Source of the DNA: Flammeovirgaceae bacterium UBA2338
Lineage (GTDB): Bacteria > Bacteroidota > Bacteroidia > Cytophagales > Cyclobacteriaceae
NCBI GenBank assembly: GCA_002344795.1
Contig: DDUM01000018.1
Span: 1-49,092, forward strand
Length of the DNA stretch: 49,092 nt
Direction of reading: 5' to 3'
The position numbers and the translations under genes were made by a program. Each line of letters starts with the position of its first letter. The stretch's first letter is position 1. The notes under the pieces were generated by a model, which did not search any database, was not told the origin of the DNA, and saw only the letters and a list, made by a program, of their open reading frames with translations. This document shows, piece by piece, positions 33,289-41,660 of the stretch.

Positions 33289-34482
33289 ATGGTAAGCGTT
33301 TCTGAGGCCACTTCCACAATTGAATCTCACCTTTTTTCACCCACCACTGAAAGAGTTCCTGTCGCCCAAGCGCTGAACAGCATATTGGCCGAACCTGTAC
33401 TGGCCGACCGCGACTTTCCACCCTTCCATCGGGTAGCTATGGATGGTATTGCTATTCAGGTCGATCAGCTCAGCCAGGGAAATAACACGTTTGAAATTGA
33501 AGACATCGCTCCTGCTGGTGCTCCTCAAAAAGCGCTTACCCATAAAACCAATTGTATCGAGGTGATGACGGGCGCACCGCTTCCAGCCAATACAGATACA
33601 GTAATCCGATATGAGGATCTGGAGATTAAAGACAAAAAGGCTATAGTTCTGATCTCAGCGGTGAAGGGCTATCAAAACGTTCATCCTCAAGGTCAGGATG
33701 CACAGCAAAATCAAGTGTTGCTAAAAGAAGGAACACAAATATCTCCTTCAGAAATAGCTTTGATGGCATCGGTGGGTATGTCGCAGGTACTTGTACAGTC
33801 TTCTCCAAAGACTGCTATCATTTCTACTGGAGATGAGCTGGTGGATATTGATGACACTCCGCTGCCCCATCAGATCAGAAGATCCAATAGTTACGCTCTT
33901 CAGGCAGGTTTGATGTCAATGGGTTGTGAATCACAACTTTTTCATCTGCGTGACGAGAAGGAGGTAATAAAAAAAGAAATAGCGAACATTCTCGAACAAC
34001 ACGATTTGATTATTCTTTCTGGTGGTGTCTCTAAAGGAAAATTTGATTTCATTCCAGAGGTACTTGAACTGCTGGGTGTGACGAAACACTTTCATAAAGT
34101 AAAACAGAAACCCGGTAAACCGTTTTGGTTTGGCAGTGTGGGTAACAAAACCGTTTTTGCATTACCCGGTAATCCCGTCTCAACCTATATGTGTTTTTAC
34201 AGGTACATTCAACCCTGGCTAAGAAAAAGCTGGGGATTGGTCAACACTATAGAATACGCTATTCTTTCAACTGATTCTCAACTTAAGGGTGACCTTACCT
34301 ATTTTCTGCAGGTTAACATTGTCAATGAATCGGGCGTGCAGGTGGCCTACCCTATTACCGGTGGGGGCTCTGGCGATTTTGCTAACCTAAAGGAGGTAAA
34401 TGCCTTTATGGAGTTACCTGAAGGAAAAACAGAATTCAAAAAAGGGGAAGCTTACCCGGTATACTTTTTTAGATCGCGGTGA
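33289..34482 (+). CDS. moeA: Molybdopterin molybdenumtransferase MoeA
   Basis: This 397-residue enzyme inserts molybdate into adenylylated molybdopterin. Family features in order: PVAQALNSILAEPVLADRDFPPFHRVAMDGIA near the start, IAPAGAP, IEVMTGAPLPANTDTVIRYED, ISTGDELV, IRRSNSYALQAGL, DLIILSGGVSKGKFDF, KPGKPFWFG and FALPGNPVSTYMCFYRYI. No separate MogA/MoaB was seen here. It is transcribed away from moaC and overlaps the glycerate kinase start (GTGA). Confidence 0.96.
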   Translation: MVSVSEATSTIESHLFSPTTERVPVAQALNSILAEPVLADRDFPPFHRVAMDGIAIQVDQLSQGNNTFEIEDIAPAGAPQKALTHKTNCIEVMTGAPLPANTDTVIRYEDLEIKDKKAIVLISAVKGYQNVHPQGQDAQQNQVLLKEGTQISPSEIALMASVGMSQVLVQSSPKTAIISTGDELVDIDDTPLPHQIRRSNSYALQAGLMSMGCESQLFHLRDEKEVIKKEIANILEQHDLIILSGGVSKGKFDFIPEVLELLGVTKHFHKVKQKPGKPFWFGSVGNKTVFALPGNPVSTYMCFYRYIQPWLRKSWGLVNTIEYAILSTDSQLKGDLTYFLQVNIVNESGVQVAYPITGGGSGDFANLKEVNAFMELPEGKTEFKKGEAYPVYFFRSR

Positions 34483-35588
34483 AAATTGTAATCGCGCCAG
34501 ACAAATTCAAAGGATCACTCACAGCGAATGAATTCTGCGATATTGTTCAAGCCGAATTATTGAACCAATCTCCAGAACTAGAAATAATTTCTATTCCACT
34601 CGCTGATGGTGGAGAAGGGACTTGTGACTTGTTGATCCAGTTAAGTGATGGAAGCAGAGTTGAGATCGATGTTCTTGACCCACTTCAACGAAAAATAAGG
34701 TCCAGCTATGGTATTTCTGGTGATGGCAATACTGCCTTTATAGAAATGGCCAAAGCTTCAGGGCTTCAGTTATTAAAACCTGCAGAAAGAAATTGCACCA
34801 TCACCTCTACCTACGGAACCGGGCAGTTAATAAAGGCTGCGCTCGATGAGGGTGTTACGGAAATAGTGATAGGTATTGGAGGTAGTGCCACCAATGATGC
34901 AGGATTGGGTATGGCCAAAGCTTTGGGCTATCAATTATTCTCTCATGCTGGCGATGAATTGGAGGGAATGGGTACCGACCTTACCCGGCTTAGTCATATT
35001 GATTCTTCAAAAGCTCATCCAAAAATCAGGCAGACAAAGTTCTTTACTTTATGTGATGTGAATAATCCCTTGTATGGGCCGGAAGGTGCTGCTTTTGTAT
35101 TCGCCCAACAAAAAGGAGCCAATGATGATGAAATTAAAATGTTGGATAAAGGCCTACAAAACCTTGCTACCATCGCCAATAACATGAATTGTAGTACAGA
35201 TTTTCCAGGAGCAGGAGCCGCAGGGGGTTTGGGTGCTGGTAGTAAATTATTCCTCAATGCAAGTATCCAGCCCGGCATTGACTTTTTGATGAACTATGTC
35301 CGGTTGGAAGAAAAAATAAATAAAGCGGATGTGGTCATTACAGGAGAAGGCAAACTGGACCATCAGACCTTGTCTGGTAAAGTAGTAGACGGAGTGGCCG
35401 CGCTGGCACGCAAACACCAAAAGAAGTTAATTGTCATAACCGGCTCCAGTGAACTCAGCAAAAAACAAACTGATCAAATGGGTATAACGCAAGTGATTAC
35501 CCTGAAAGATCACAATACGTCAGAATCAGAGGCAATAGATAAGGCTCATGATCTGTTGAGAAATAAAGTCGCCCAAATTCAACTCTAA
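34479..35588 (+). CDS. Glycerate kinase
   Basis: The 369-residue protein starts at GTG 34479, overlapping the moeA stop (GTGA), so translation is probably coupled. Type-I (GlxK/GarK) glycerate kinase signatures are present: MKIVIAPDKFKGSLTA, PLADGGEGTCD, IVIGIGGSATNDAGLGMAKALG, PGAGAAGGLGAGS, VITGEGKLDHQTLSGKVV. It phosphorylates glycerate. Its place at the end of a molybdopterin gene string is odd, with no metabolic link apparent. Confidence 0.95.
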   Translation: MKIVIAPDKFKGSLTANEFCDIVQAELLNQSPELEIISIPLADGGEGTCDLLIQLSDGSRVEIDVLDPLQRKIRSSYGISGDGNTAFIEMAKASGLQLLKPAERNCTITSTYGTGQLIKAALDEGVTEIVIGIGGSATNDAGLGMAKALGYQLFSHAGDELEGMGTDLTRLSHIDSSKAHPKIRQTKFFTLCDVNNPLYGPEGAAFVFAQQKGANDDEIKMLDKGLQNLATIANNMNCSTDFPGAGAAGGLGAGSKLFLNASIQPGIDFLMNYVRLEEKINKADVVITGEGKLDHQTLSGKVVDGVAALARKHQKKLIVITGSSELSKKQTDQMGITQVITLKDHNTSESEAIDKAHDLLRNKVAQIQL

Positions 35589-35649
35589 AAATTCTCTAGG
35601 AGAGTATTTCAATTATGAACACTCTCCTGCTATGAGAATTCCCTCCCGG

Positions 35650-35677
35650 TGCCAAGCTATTTCTTGGCAGTTTTCTT
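35650..35677 (+). terminator. Intrinsic terminator after glycerate kinase
   Basis: TGCCAAG-CTATTT-CTTGGCA followed by GTTTTCTT, ~60 bp past the stop and just before the ffh promoter. Confidence 0.7.
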
Positions 35678-35681
35678 ATGA

Positions 35682-35713
35682 TTTGGTTACCCCCTGCCAA
35701 GGCATTAATTTTA
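35682..35713 (+). promoter_or_regulatory. Probable ffh promoter (TTTG-N20-TAATTTTA)
   Basis: TTTG (35682-35685), a 20-base spacer and TAATTTTA (35706-35713, one base off TAnnTTTG) make the expected Bacteroidota promoter geometry. The leader to the ffh ATG would be ~20 bases. Confidence 0.55.
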
Positions 35714-35736
35714 GGCCCTCAAATTGAAATACACTC

Positions 35737-37068
35737 ATGTTCGATAGTTTAAGTCTCAAGCTGGAAAAGGCCTTCCAAACCCTCAAGGGACAGGGCAGAA
35801 TCACTGAAATCAATGTTGCCAGCACCGTTAAGGAAATTAGAAAAGCATTAATTGACGCTGACGTTAATTATAAAGTAGCCAAAGAAGTTACTGACGACAT
35901 CAAGGAAAAGGCCATGGGCATGGACGTGCTTACTGCCGTTTCTCCAAGTCAATTGCTCGTAAAAGTGACTAATGATGAGCTCACTGCCCTTATGGGGGGT
36001 GAGAGTGAGGATATTAAATTAAGTGGCTCACCGGCAGTAATTCTTATTGCAGGTCTTCAGGGATCTGGTAAAACCACATTTTCAGGAAAACTGGCCAACT
36101 ATCTCAAACGCCAGGGAAAGCAGGTCATGTTGGCGGCATGTGATATCTACAGGCCTGCGGCCATCGATCAATTGAAAGTATTGGGTGAGCAAATAGGTGT
36201 GGAAGTATATGCCGAGCCGGACAATAAGGATGCGGTAAAGATTGCGAAAGCTGCCATTGATCACGCCAAGAAAAACAGTATTAGCGTGTTGATTGTGGAT
36301 ACAGCCGGTCGTCTAGCGGTAGATGAGGCCATGATGAACGAGATTGCTGATTTAAAGAAAGCCCTCAATCCTTCCGAGACACTATTCGTTGTAGATTCCA
36401 TGACGGGTCAGGATGCAGTGAACACTGCCAAAACATTTAATGAGCGACTCGATTTCAACGGAGTAGTATTGACCAAATTAGATGGAGATACCCGTGGTGG
36501 TGCGGCCCTGTCTATACGCAAAGTGGTGGACAAACCCATCAAGTTCATCAGCTCTGGCGAAAAAATGGAGGCGATTGATCGTTTCTATCCTGATCGTATG
36601 GCCGGAAGGATACTGGGAATGGGTGACGTGGTGGGTCTTGTTGAAAAGGCGCAACAAAATTTTGACGAAGCAGAAGCGCAACGCCTCAATAAAAAATTCA
36701 GAAAAAATCAATTTGATTTCAACGATTTCCTTTCCCAACTGGAGCAGATCAAAAAAATGGGAGACATGAAAAGTTTGATGGGGATGATCCCAGGTATGGG
36801 TAAGGCCCTGAAGGATGCTGATATCGATGACGACTCCTTCAAACCCATAGAAGCCATCATCCGATCCATGACCAATGAGGAGAGATCAAATCCTGAGAAG
36901 ATCAACCCGAGCAGAAAAAACAGAATTGCTAAAGGAAGTGGTAACAGTGTGCAGCAAGTAAACCAATTGTTGAAGCAATTTGAGCAAATGCGCAAAATGA
37001 TGAAGACCATGAACAAGATGGGAGGTGGTAAAAGAGCTCTTTCGGCATTGAACCCATTTGGCAAGTAG
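35737..37068 (+). CDS. ffh: Signal recognition particle protein Ffh
   Basis: This 443-residue GTPase of the signal recognition particle has an N domain (1-85), a G domain with GLQGSGKT at 106-113, DTAGRLAVDEAMM, TKLDGDTRGGAALS and GMGDVV, and a methionine-rich M domain (MGMIPGMGKALK, QFEQMRKMMKTMNKM) that binds SRP RNA and signal sequences. The end is Gly/Lys-rich (MGGGKRALSALNPFGK). It is a single-gene unit with its own promoter and terminator. Confidence 0.98.
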   Translation: MFDSLSLKLEKAFQTLKGQGRITEINVASTVKEIRKALIDADVNYKVAKEVTDDIKEKAMGMDVLTAVSPSQLLVKVTNDELTALMGGESEDIKLSGSPAVILIAGLQGSGKTTFSGKLANYLKRQGKQVMLAACDIYRPAAIDQLKVLGEQIGVEVYAEPDNKDAVKIAKAAIDHAKKNSISVLIVDTAGRLAVDEAMMNEIADLKKALNPSETLFVVDSMTGQDAVNTAKTFNERLDFNGVVLTKLDGDTRGGAALSIRKVVDKPIKFISSGEKMEAIDRFYPDRMAGRILGMGDVVGLVEKAQQNFDEAEAQRLNKKFRKNQFDFNDFLSQLEQIKKMGDMKSLMGMIPGMGKALKDADIDDDSFKPIEAIIRSMTNEERSNPEKINPSRKNRIAKGSGNSVQQVNQLLKQFEQMRKMMKTMNKMGGGKRALSALNPFGK

Positions 37069-37181
37069 GCGACATTCTGGGCTGTCAACTAAAGAAATTG
37101 AATAAAAAGAGGAACCTAGTACCCATTGCTTCCGTTTACTTACCTAGTTTACAGGTTATTCTATTAATTTAATATGAAGTA

Positions 37182-37214
37182 AAAAGTGCCCGAATCAAGT
37201 AGGGCACTTTTTTT
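37182..37214 (+). terminator. Intrinsic terminator after ffh
   Basis: AAAGTGCCC-GAATCAAGTA-GGGCACTTT followed by a T-run, ~115 bp past the ffh stop. Confidence 0.85.
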
Positions 37215-37251
37215 GCATTGCTAACCAAACACAAACCAAACTAAATTTATT

Positions 37252-37752
37252 ATGACTCGAATCAATGTAATTTTAATGCTAGTAGCTTTTGTTGCTACTA
37301 CAGCAATGGCTCAAAAACCGATGGCCAGTCCTCCAGACAAGGCAGAAGGTAAAATTGATGGCATCACAGTGGCAGTCAATTATCATCAGCCGTCAGCTAA
37401 AGGAAGAAAAATCATGGGTGGTCTTGTGCCTTATGGAGAAGTTTGGCGAACTGGTGCCAACGAAACAACATCTATTGAGTTGAGTGCTGATGCCAAAATA
37501 GAGGGAAAGGCAATCGCTAAAGGGAAGTATGCATTGTTTACCATTCCTGGTGAAAACGAATGGACTATCATCATCAACAAATCCATCAAATGGGGATCAA
37601 CCAGCTACGATGCCAAGGATGATGTGTTGAGAGTAAAAGTGAAGCCTTCAAAAACGGACAGCTTTGTGGAAACATTTAACATTTCCTTAGATGGAAGTAA
37701 AGTGGTGATGAAATGGGAGAACACCCAGGTAGCATTCAATATTAGTAAATAA
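37252..37752 (+). CDS. DUF2911-family secreted protein
   Basis: This 166-residue protein has a signal peptide (MTRINVILMLVAFVATTAMAQ) and the DUF2911 core: VNYHQPSAKGRKIMGGLVPYGEVWRTGANETTSI, then KIEGKAIAKGKYALFTIPGENEWTIIINKSIKWGS and a C-terminal VAFNISK. The family is widespread in Bacteroidota and of unknown role; its fold is beta-rich. A single gene followed by the 138-bp MITE-like element. Confidence 0.93.
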   Translation: MTRINVILMLVAFVATTAMAQKPMASPPDKAEGKIDGITVAVNYHQPSAKGRKIMGGLVPYGEVWRTGANETTSIELSADAKIEGKAIAKGKYALFTIPGENEWTIIINKSIKWGSTSYDAKDDVLRVKVKPSKTDSFVETFNISLDGSKVVMKWENTQVAFNISK

Positions 37753-37779
37753 CTAAAATCCGTTATTAAATTTCTTTAG

Positions 37780-37917
37780 AGAGGCTGCCTCAAAAGTGAC
37801 ATGTTTTGTTGATCCGCCAGTTGGCGGAGAAACATCCCTTAATTGTAAATTCAAACTATAGGGATTCTTGGCTTTCGTTCAGAAAAACAACATTCTTTAA
37901 CTTTTGAGGTAGCCTCT
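37780..37917. mobile_element. 138-bp MITE-like element with 18-bp inverted ends
   Basis: The ends AGAGGCTGCCTCAAAAGT (37780-37797) and ACTTTTGAGGTAGCCTCT (37900-37917) are inverted repeats with one mismatch. TTTA stands beside each end (37775-37778 and 37917-37920) and could be a target duplication, though the boundaries do not line up exactly. Inside is a perfect hairpin TCCGCCA-GT-TGGCGGA (37813-37828). No protein is encoded; it looks like a passenger mobilised by a transposase encoded elsewhere. Confidence 0.65.
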
Positions 37918-38022
37918 TTACTTTTGTCCAATTTTGAGCTAATCTGGCGATTCACTTTATTACCAACCTATTTAGCTTTACTTGCTCAATCTAATTTTAA
38001 AAATTAGCCTCTCATTCACTAT

Positions 38023-38454
38023 ATGCTCATTTTAGGACGGTCGGATCGGGTAGATTTACCAGGATTGGGACTCACAGACATTCATGCCAAAATTGATACC
38101 GGGGCTTATACCAGCTCACTTCACTGCTCCAGCGCAAAAATTGTGGATGGTAAACTCGAATTTGTTTTATTGGACGAGGAACACCCTGAATTTACCGGAA
38201 TGAAGTTTACCTTTGATGAATACGATCAAAGGGAAATAAAAAATTCATCGGGCCAGGCAGAATTAAGGTTCATTATTAAAACCACTGTAAGAATCCATGG
38301 CAGAACATTCAAAACTCAGTTCTCTTTAAGCGACAGAGATAATTTAAAATTTCCAATCTTACTGGGAAGGCGGGTATTAAAAAACAGGTTCCTCATTGAT
38401 GTGGCAAAGAAGGATTTATCATTCAATAGCAAGAAAGAAACTCCAAACAAGTAA
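38023..38454 (+). CDS. RimK-associated retropepsin-like protease
   Basis: This 143-residue protein contains the aspartic-protease-like KIDTGAYTSSLH (residues ~22-33) and the C-terminal ILLGRRVLKNRFLIDV, the signature of the DUF785/RimB-type family (ATP-dependent zinc protease annotation). The family is regularly found beside RimK and is thought to process the poly-glutamate tags RimK adds. It is 36 bp upstream of the RimK-like gene. Confidence 0.92.
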   Translation: MLILGRSDRVDLPGLGLTDIHAKIDTGAYTSSLHCSSAKIVDGKLEFVLLDEEHPEFTGMKFTFDEYDQREIKNSSGQAELRFIIKTTVRIHGRTFKTQFSLSDRDNLKFPILLGRRVLKNRFLIDVAKKDLSFNSKKETPNK

Positions 38455-38490
38455 CCAGCAAGTTGAGGTTGTAAGCTCAAAACATTTATT

Positions 38491-39363
38491 ATGAAAATTG
38501 CCATTTTATCAAGAAACGCAAAACTGTATTCAACCATGAGGCTGGTTGAAGCTGCCAAAAAGAAAGGTCATGAAGCCATCGTTGTTGATCATTTGAAATG
38601 TATCATTGAGCTTGAAAAGAAGAACCCAAAAGTATATTACAATGGAGCTCATTTAGAAGACATCGATGCGATAATACCCCGTATAGGAGCGTCAGTTACC
38701 TTTTACGGCACTGCTGTAGTGCGTCAGTTTGAAATGATGAAAGTCTTTACAGCCATTGAATCACAGGCTTTGGTCAGATCAAGAGACAAATTGAGGAGTT
38801 TACAAATATTGGCCAGAGCAGGCGTTGGCTTGCCTAAAACTGTATTTACCAATTACACCAAAGATGTTGACCACGTGATCGAATCGGTGGGGGGTGCTCC
38901 ACTGGTTTTAAAACTATTAGAAGGAACACAAGGTTTGGGAGTGGTACTTGCTGAGACGCATAACGCGGCCAGTTCTATAATAGAAGCCTTCAATGGATTG
39001 AAGGCCAGAGTTATTGCTCAGCAGTTTATTAAAGAATCAGGCGGAGCAGACATCAGGGCATTTGTAGTGGATGGTGTGGTGGTAGGCGCCATGAAACGAC
39101 AAGGAAAGGAAGGTGAATTTCGCTCTAATTTGCATAGGGGTGGAAGCGCATCAATCATTGAATTAACAGATGAAGAAGAAAATACAGCCTTAAAATCTGC
39201 AAGGGCTATGGGGCTTGGTATAGCCGGTGTGGATATGCTGCAATCCTCCCATGGACCACTTGTTTTGGAAGTCAATTCATCACCCGGTTTGGAAGGTATT
39301 GAAAAGGCAACGAACAAGGACATCGCCAGAGAAATCATTCGGTATGTTGAACGCAATGTTTGA
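38491..39363 (+). CDS. rimK: RimK-family ATP-grasp ligase
   Basis: This 290-residue protein has the RimK start (MKIAILSRNAKLYSTMRLVEAAKKKGHEA), IPRIGASVTFYGTAVVRQFE, and an ATP-grasp domain with PLVLKLLEGTQGLGVVLAE, DIRAFVVDGVVVGAMKRQ, EFRSNLHRGG and LEVNSSPGLEGIE. In E. coli, RimK adds glutamates to ribosomal protein S6; the substrate here is not known. The protease gene before it and the aspartoacylase-like gene after it form a set seen in many bacteria. Confidence 0.95.
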   Translation: MKIAILSRNAKLYSTMRLVEAAKKKGHEAIVVDHLKCIIELEKKNPKVYYNGAHLEDIDAIIPRIGASVTFYGTAVVRQFEMMKVFTAIESQALVRSRDKLRSLQILARAGVGLPKTVFTNYTKDVDHVIESVGGAPLVLKLLEGTQGLGVVLAETHNAASSIIEAFNGLKARVIAQQFIKESGGADIRAFVVDGVVVGAMKRQGKEGEFRSNLHRGGSASIIELTDEEENTALKSARAMGLGIAGVDMLQSSHGPLVLEVNSSPGLEGIEKATNKDIAREIIRYVERNV

Positions 39364-39451
39364 TACCTTGATAAAATGTATGTCAGCTTTAACCTTAATT
39401 ATATCTTGTGTATGAATACTAATTATAATATGGGCTCAATCTGAAGAAGTC

Positions 39452-40411
39452 ATGAAGGTGGTAAAAATAGCAGGTCATGAAATTAAACCAGGTGAGTCAA
39501 AAGAGATAGATATTAAAATCGCCAGGCTCCCCTCCCACACCCAAATCGATACACCCATTTTCGTCCATCGCGCCTTAGAAGATGGCCCTACACTTGCCTT
39601 AATGGCTGGGATGCATGGAGACGAAATCAACGGGGTAGAAATAGTAAGGAGAATACTGGATAGTGACTTAAACAGGACAAAAAGAGGCACTGTTGTTTGC
39701 ATGCCCATCGTCAACGTCTACGGTTTTCTGAATTACTCCAGAGAAGTCCCTGATGGCAAAGACATCAACCGTTCATTTCCTGGTAATAAAACAGGTTCAT
39801 TGGCTAGCCGTGTAGCCTACCATCTTATGCGAGAGGTTATTCCTTATATCGACTATGGTATCGACTTTCACACGGGAGGGGCTGCAAGAACTAACTACCC
39901 GCAAGTAAGGTGTGTAATGAGCAATGAAAAAAATGCTGAGTTGGCCGCAGCCTTTAATGCCCCCTTCACCATCGACTCGCCTTTCAGGCCCCGATCATTA
40001 AGGCAGGCCGCCAGTAAAAAAGGAAAAAACATTATTGTTTATGAAGGTGGCGAATCCCTCCGGTTCGATACCCATGCCATAGAAGCAGGGCTTTCGGGAG
40101 CATTGAGATTAATGAAACACCTGGAAATGATCGACTGGGCACCTGAAGCCAGTGAAGAAAACAGGGTGATCTGGAACTCTACCTGGGTGAGGGCTCGTAC
40201 AGCAGGATTATTTCAAGCCAATATACGCGCTGGCAATAAGGTGGAAAAAAATCAGTGGCTTGGCACCATGACCGATCCCTTTGGGGGATTCAAAGAGCAG
40301 ATCAAAGCACCGGCTACCGGGTTTGTGATAGGCTTGAACAATGCACCGGTGATCAACGCAGGTGATGCCCTTCTTCACATAGGGTTGGATGACTCCTGTA
40401 AAATAAGATAA
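39452..40411 (+). CDS. Succinylglutamate desuccinylase/aspartoacylase-family protein
   Basis: This 319-residue zinc hydrolase has the aspartoacylase metal motifs: AGMHGDEINGVE (H and E), DGKDINRSFPG and a His in DYGIDFHTGG (residues ~135-145). The C-terminal half ends in a biotinyl-like beta barrel (FGGFKEQIKAPATGFVIG). Members beside RimK probably trim amino-acid tags. It converges on the PorP/SprF gene with 10 bp between stops. Confidence 0.92.
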   Translation: MKVVKIAGHEIKPGESKEIDIKIARLPSHTQIDTPIFVHRALEDGPTLALMAGMHGDEINGVEIVRRILDSDLNRTKRGTVVCMPIVNVYGFLNYSREVPDGKDINRSFPGNKTGSLASRVAYHLMREVIPYIDYGIDFHTGGAARTNYPQVRCVMSNEKNAELAAAFNAPFTIDSPFRPRSLRQAASKKGKNIIVYEGGESLRFDTHAIEAGLSGALRLMKHLEMIDWAPEASEENRVIWNSTWVRARTAGLFQANIRAGNKVEKNQWLGTMTDPFGGFKEQIKAPATGFVIGLNNAPVINAGDALLHIGLDDSCKIR

Positions 40412-40421
40412 GAGTTAAATT

Positions 40422-41486
40422 CTAAAAATCAGGACAAGGGATGATCAGCTTGTCTTTTGGCGGCTTGCGTGGATCGCGTGTAGACCAGGAGTACACCAGG
40501 CTAAATTCATGTGCACCTCCACTACCCGATCCTAATTTGGAAATGGTAAAGTCATAGCTATAGCCGATATTAAGAATGTCCTTTGGTCCCTTTTTAGTAA
40601 ATCCAAGCAAAAGCACAATCGATTCATTGTTACTAAAGCCATTCACTTTTTTAAATGGAACTCCTCTGTACCACATTCCAACAATCAAAGGTTCAAGCGT
40701 GAGGTAAGTACCAATATCCATTTGATCAAATTCTCCCTGGTGTCGGTATTGTAGTGCTGGCGCAATACTGCGTTCTGAAGGACGGGCATAAATTCCTGAT
40801 CCAACTACCCCAGGTCTAAAATGAAATTTAATCCCGGTATGGGCGGATATTTTCATAGGAAGTTTGCTCTCCTCTCCTATTAAAGATTGATTGGGTTGTG
40901 TAATGTGATGAGCTGCCATACCCAACCATGCGCGTGGTGTGTAGAACAATCCGCCAAAAGAAAGATCGGGGAAAAACTTATTCCCTCCACCCAAAGCTTC
41001 TGCAGAAGTCGGATTGATGACATCTCCTGTTGCCGGATCAAACTGATCGCCAAAAGTTAGTTTGTCAAAATTGACGGAACGTTGGTATAAGGCAAGTTGA
41101 ACGCCAGGTCTGAATGAAAGGCCCTCTGTCAAACTCAGGTTATAAGAATATTGTGCTGCAAGACTAATTGATTGAAGCCCAAGAATACCTTCTCTATCGC
41201 GTGTCAACATTACGCCCACCCCGCTGTTTTTATCCTCAATATAGGTATCGAAGTAAGCTGAGATGGTAGTGAAATTGGCATCGATGGCTGGCCACTGATT
41301 TCTGTAATTAATCCCAATCCGGGCCTGATTGGTAGAGCCGGCAAACGCAGGATTCAAATAAAGGGGGGCAGCGTAAAATTGAGAATATTGTGGATCCTGA
41401 GCAGTTACCGTTTTGTGCATCAACAGGATACACCCAAGAAACAGGGACAACTTGTACAACAACTTGGGGGATTTAAATCTCTCCAT
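40422..41486 (-). CDS. PorP/SprF-family T9SS outer-membrane protein
   Basis: This 354-residue protein has a signal peptide and the family start QDPQYSQFYAAPLYLNPAFA, followed by a beta-barrel-like body with repeated short Gly/aromatic strands (GSGIYARPSERSIAPALQYRHQ, LLLGFTKKGPKDILNIGYSYDFTI). PorP/SprF proteins serve export and surface attachment of type IX secretion substrates with type B sorting domains. It is divergent from the 1731-residue substrate gene with a 174-bp gap, so the pair is likely co-regulated. Confidence 0.95.
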   Translation of the reverse strand: MERFKSPKLLYKLSLFLGCILLMHKTVTAQDPQYSQFYAAPLYLNPAFAGSTNQARIGINYRNQWPAIDANFTTISAYFDTYIEDKNSGVGVMLTRDREGILGLQSISLAAQYSYNLSLTEGLSFRPGVQLALYQRSVNFDKLTFGDQFDPATGDVINPTSAEALGGGNKFFPDLSFGGLFYTPRAWLGMAAHHITQPNQSLIGEESKLPMKISAHTGIKFHFRPGVVGSGIYARPSERSIAPALQYRHQGEFDQMDIGTYLTLEPLIVGMWYRGVPFKKVNGFSNNESIVLLLGFTKKGPKDILNIGYSYDFTISKLGSGSGGAHEFSLVYSWSTRDPRKPPKDKLIIPCPDF

Positions 41487-41660
41487 TAAAGCAAATTAAA
41501 ACGTTTATCCCTATTAATAAAAATGCAAGCGGTATTCAAACGTTAAGCTTACCGCTACTTAACGATTTTTTCAGTCAAAATGTATACTTTAGCATACGTT
41601 AGGCGTTTTAAATTTTGGGAAGAAAGTTTGAAAGATTAGGTTGAAAGCGTAACGCATAAT

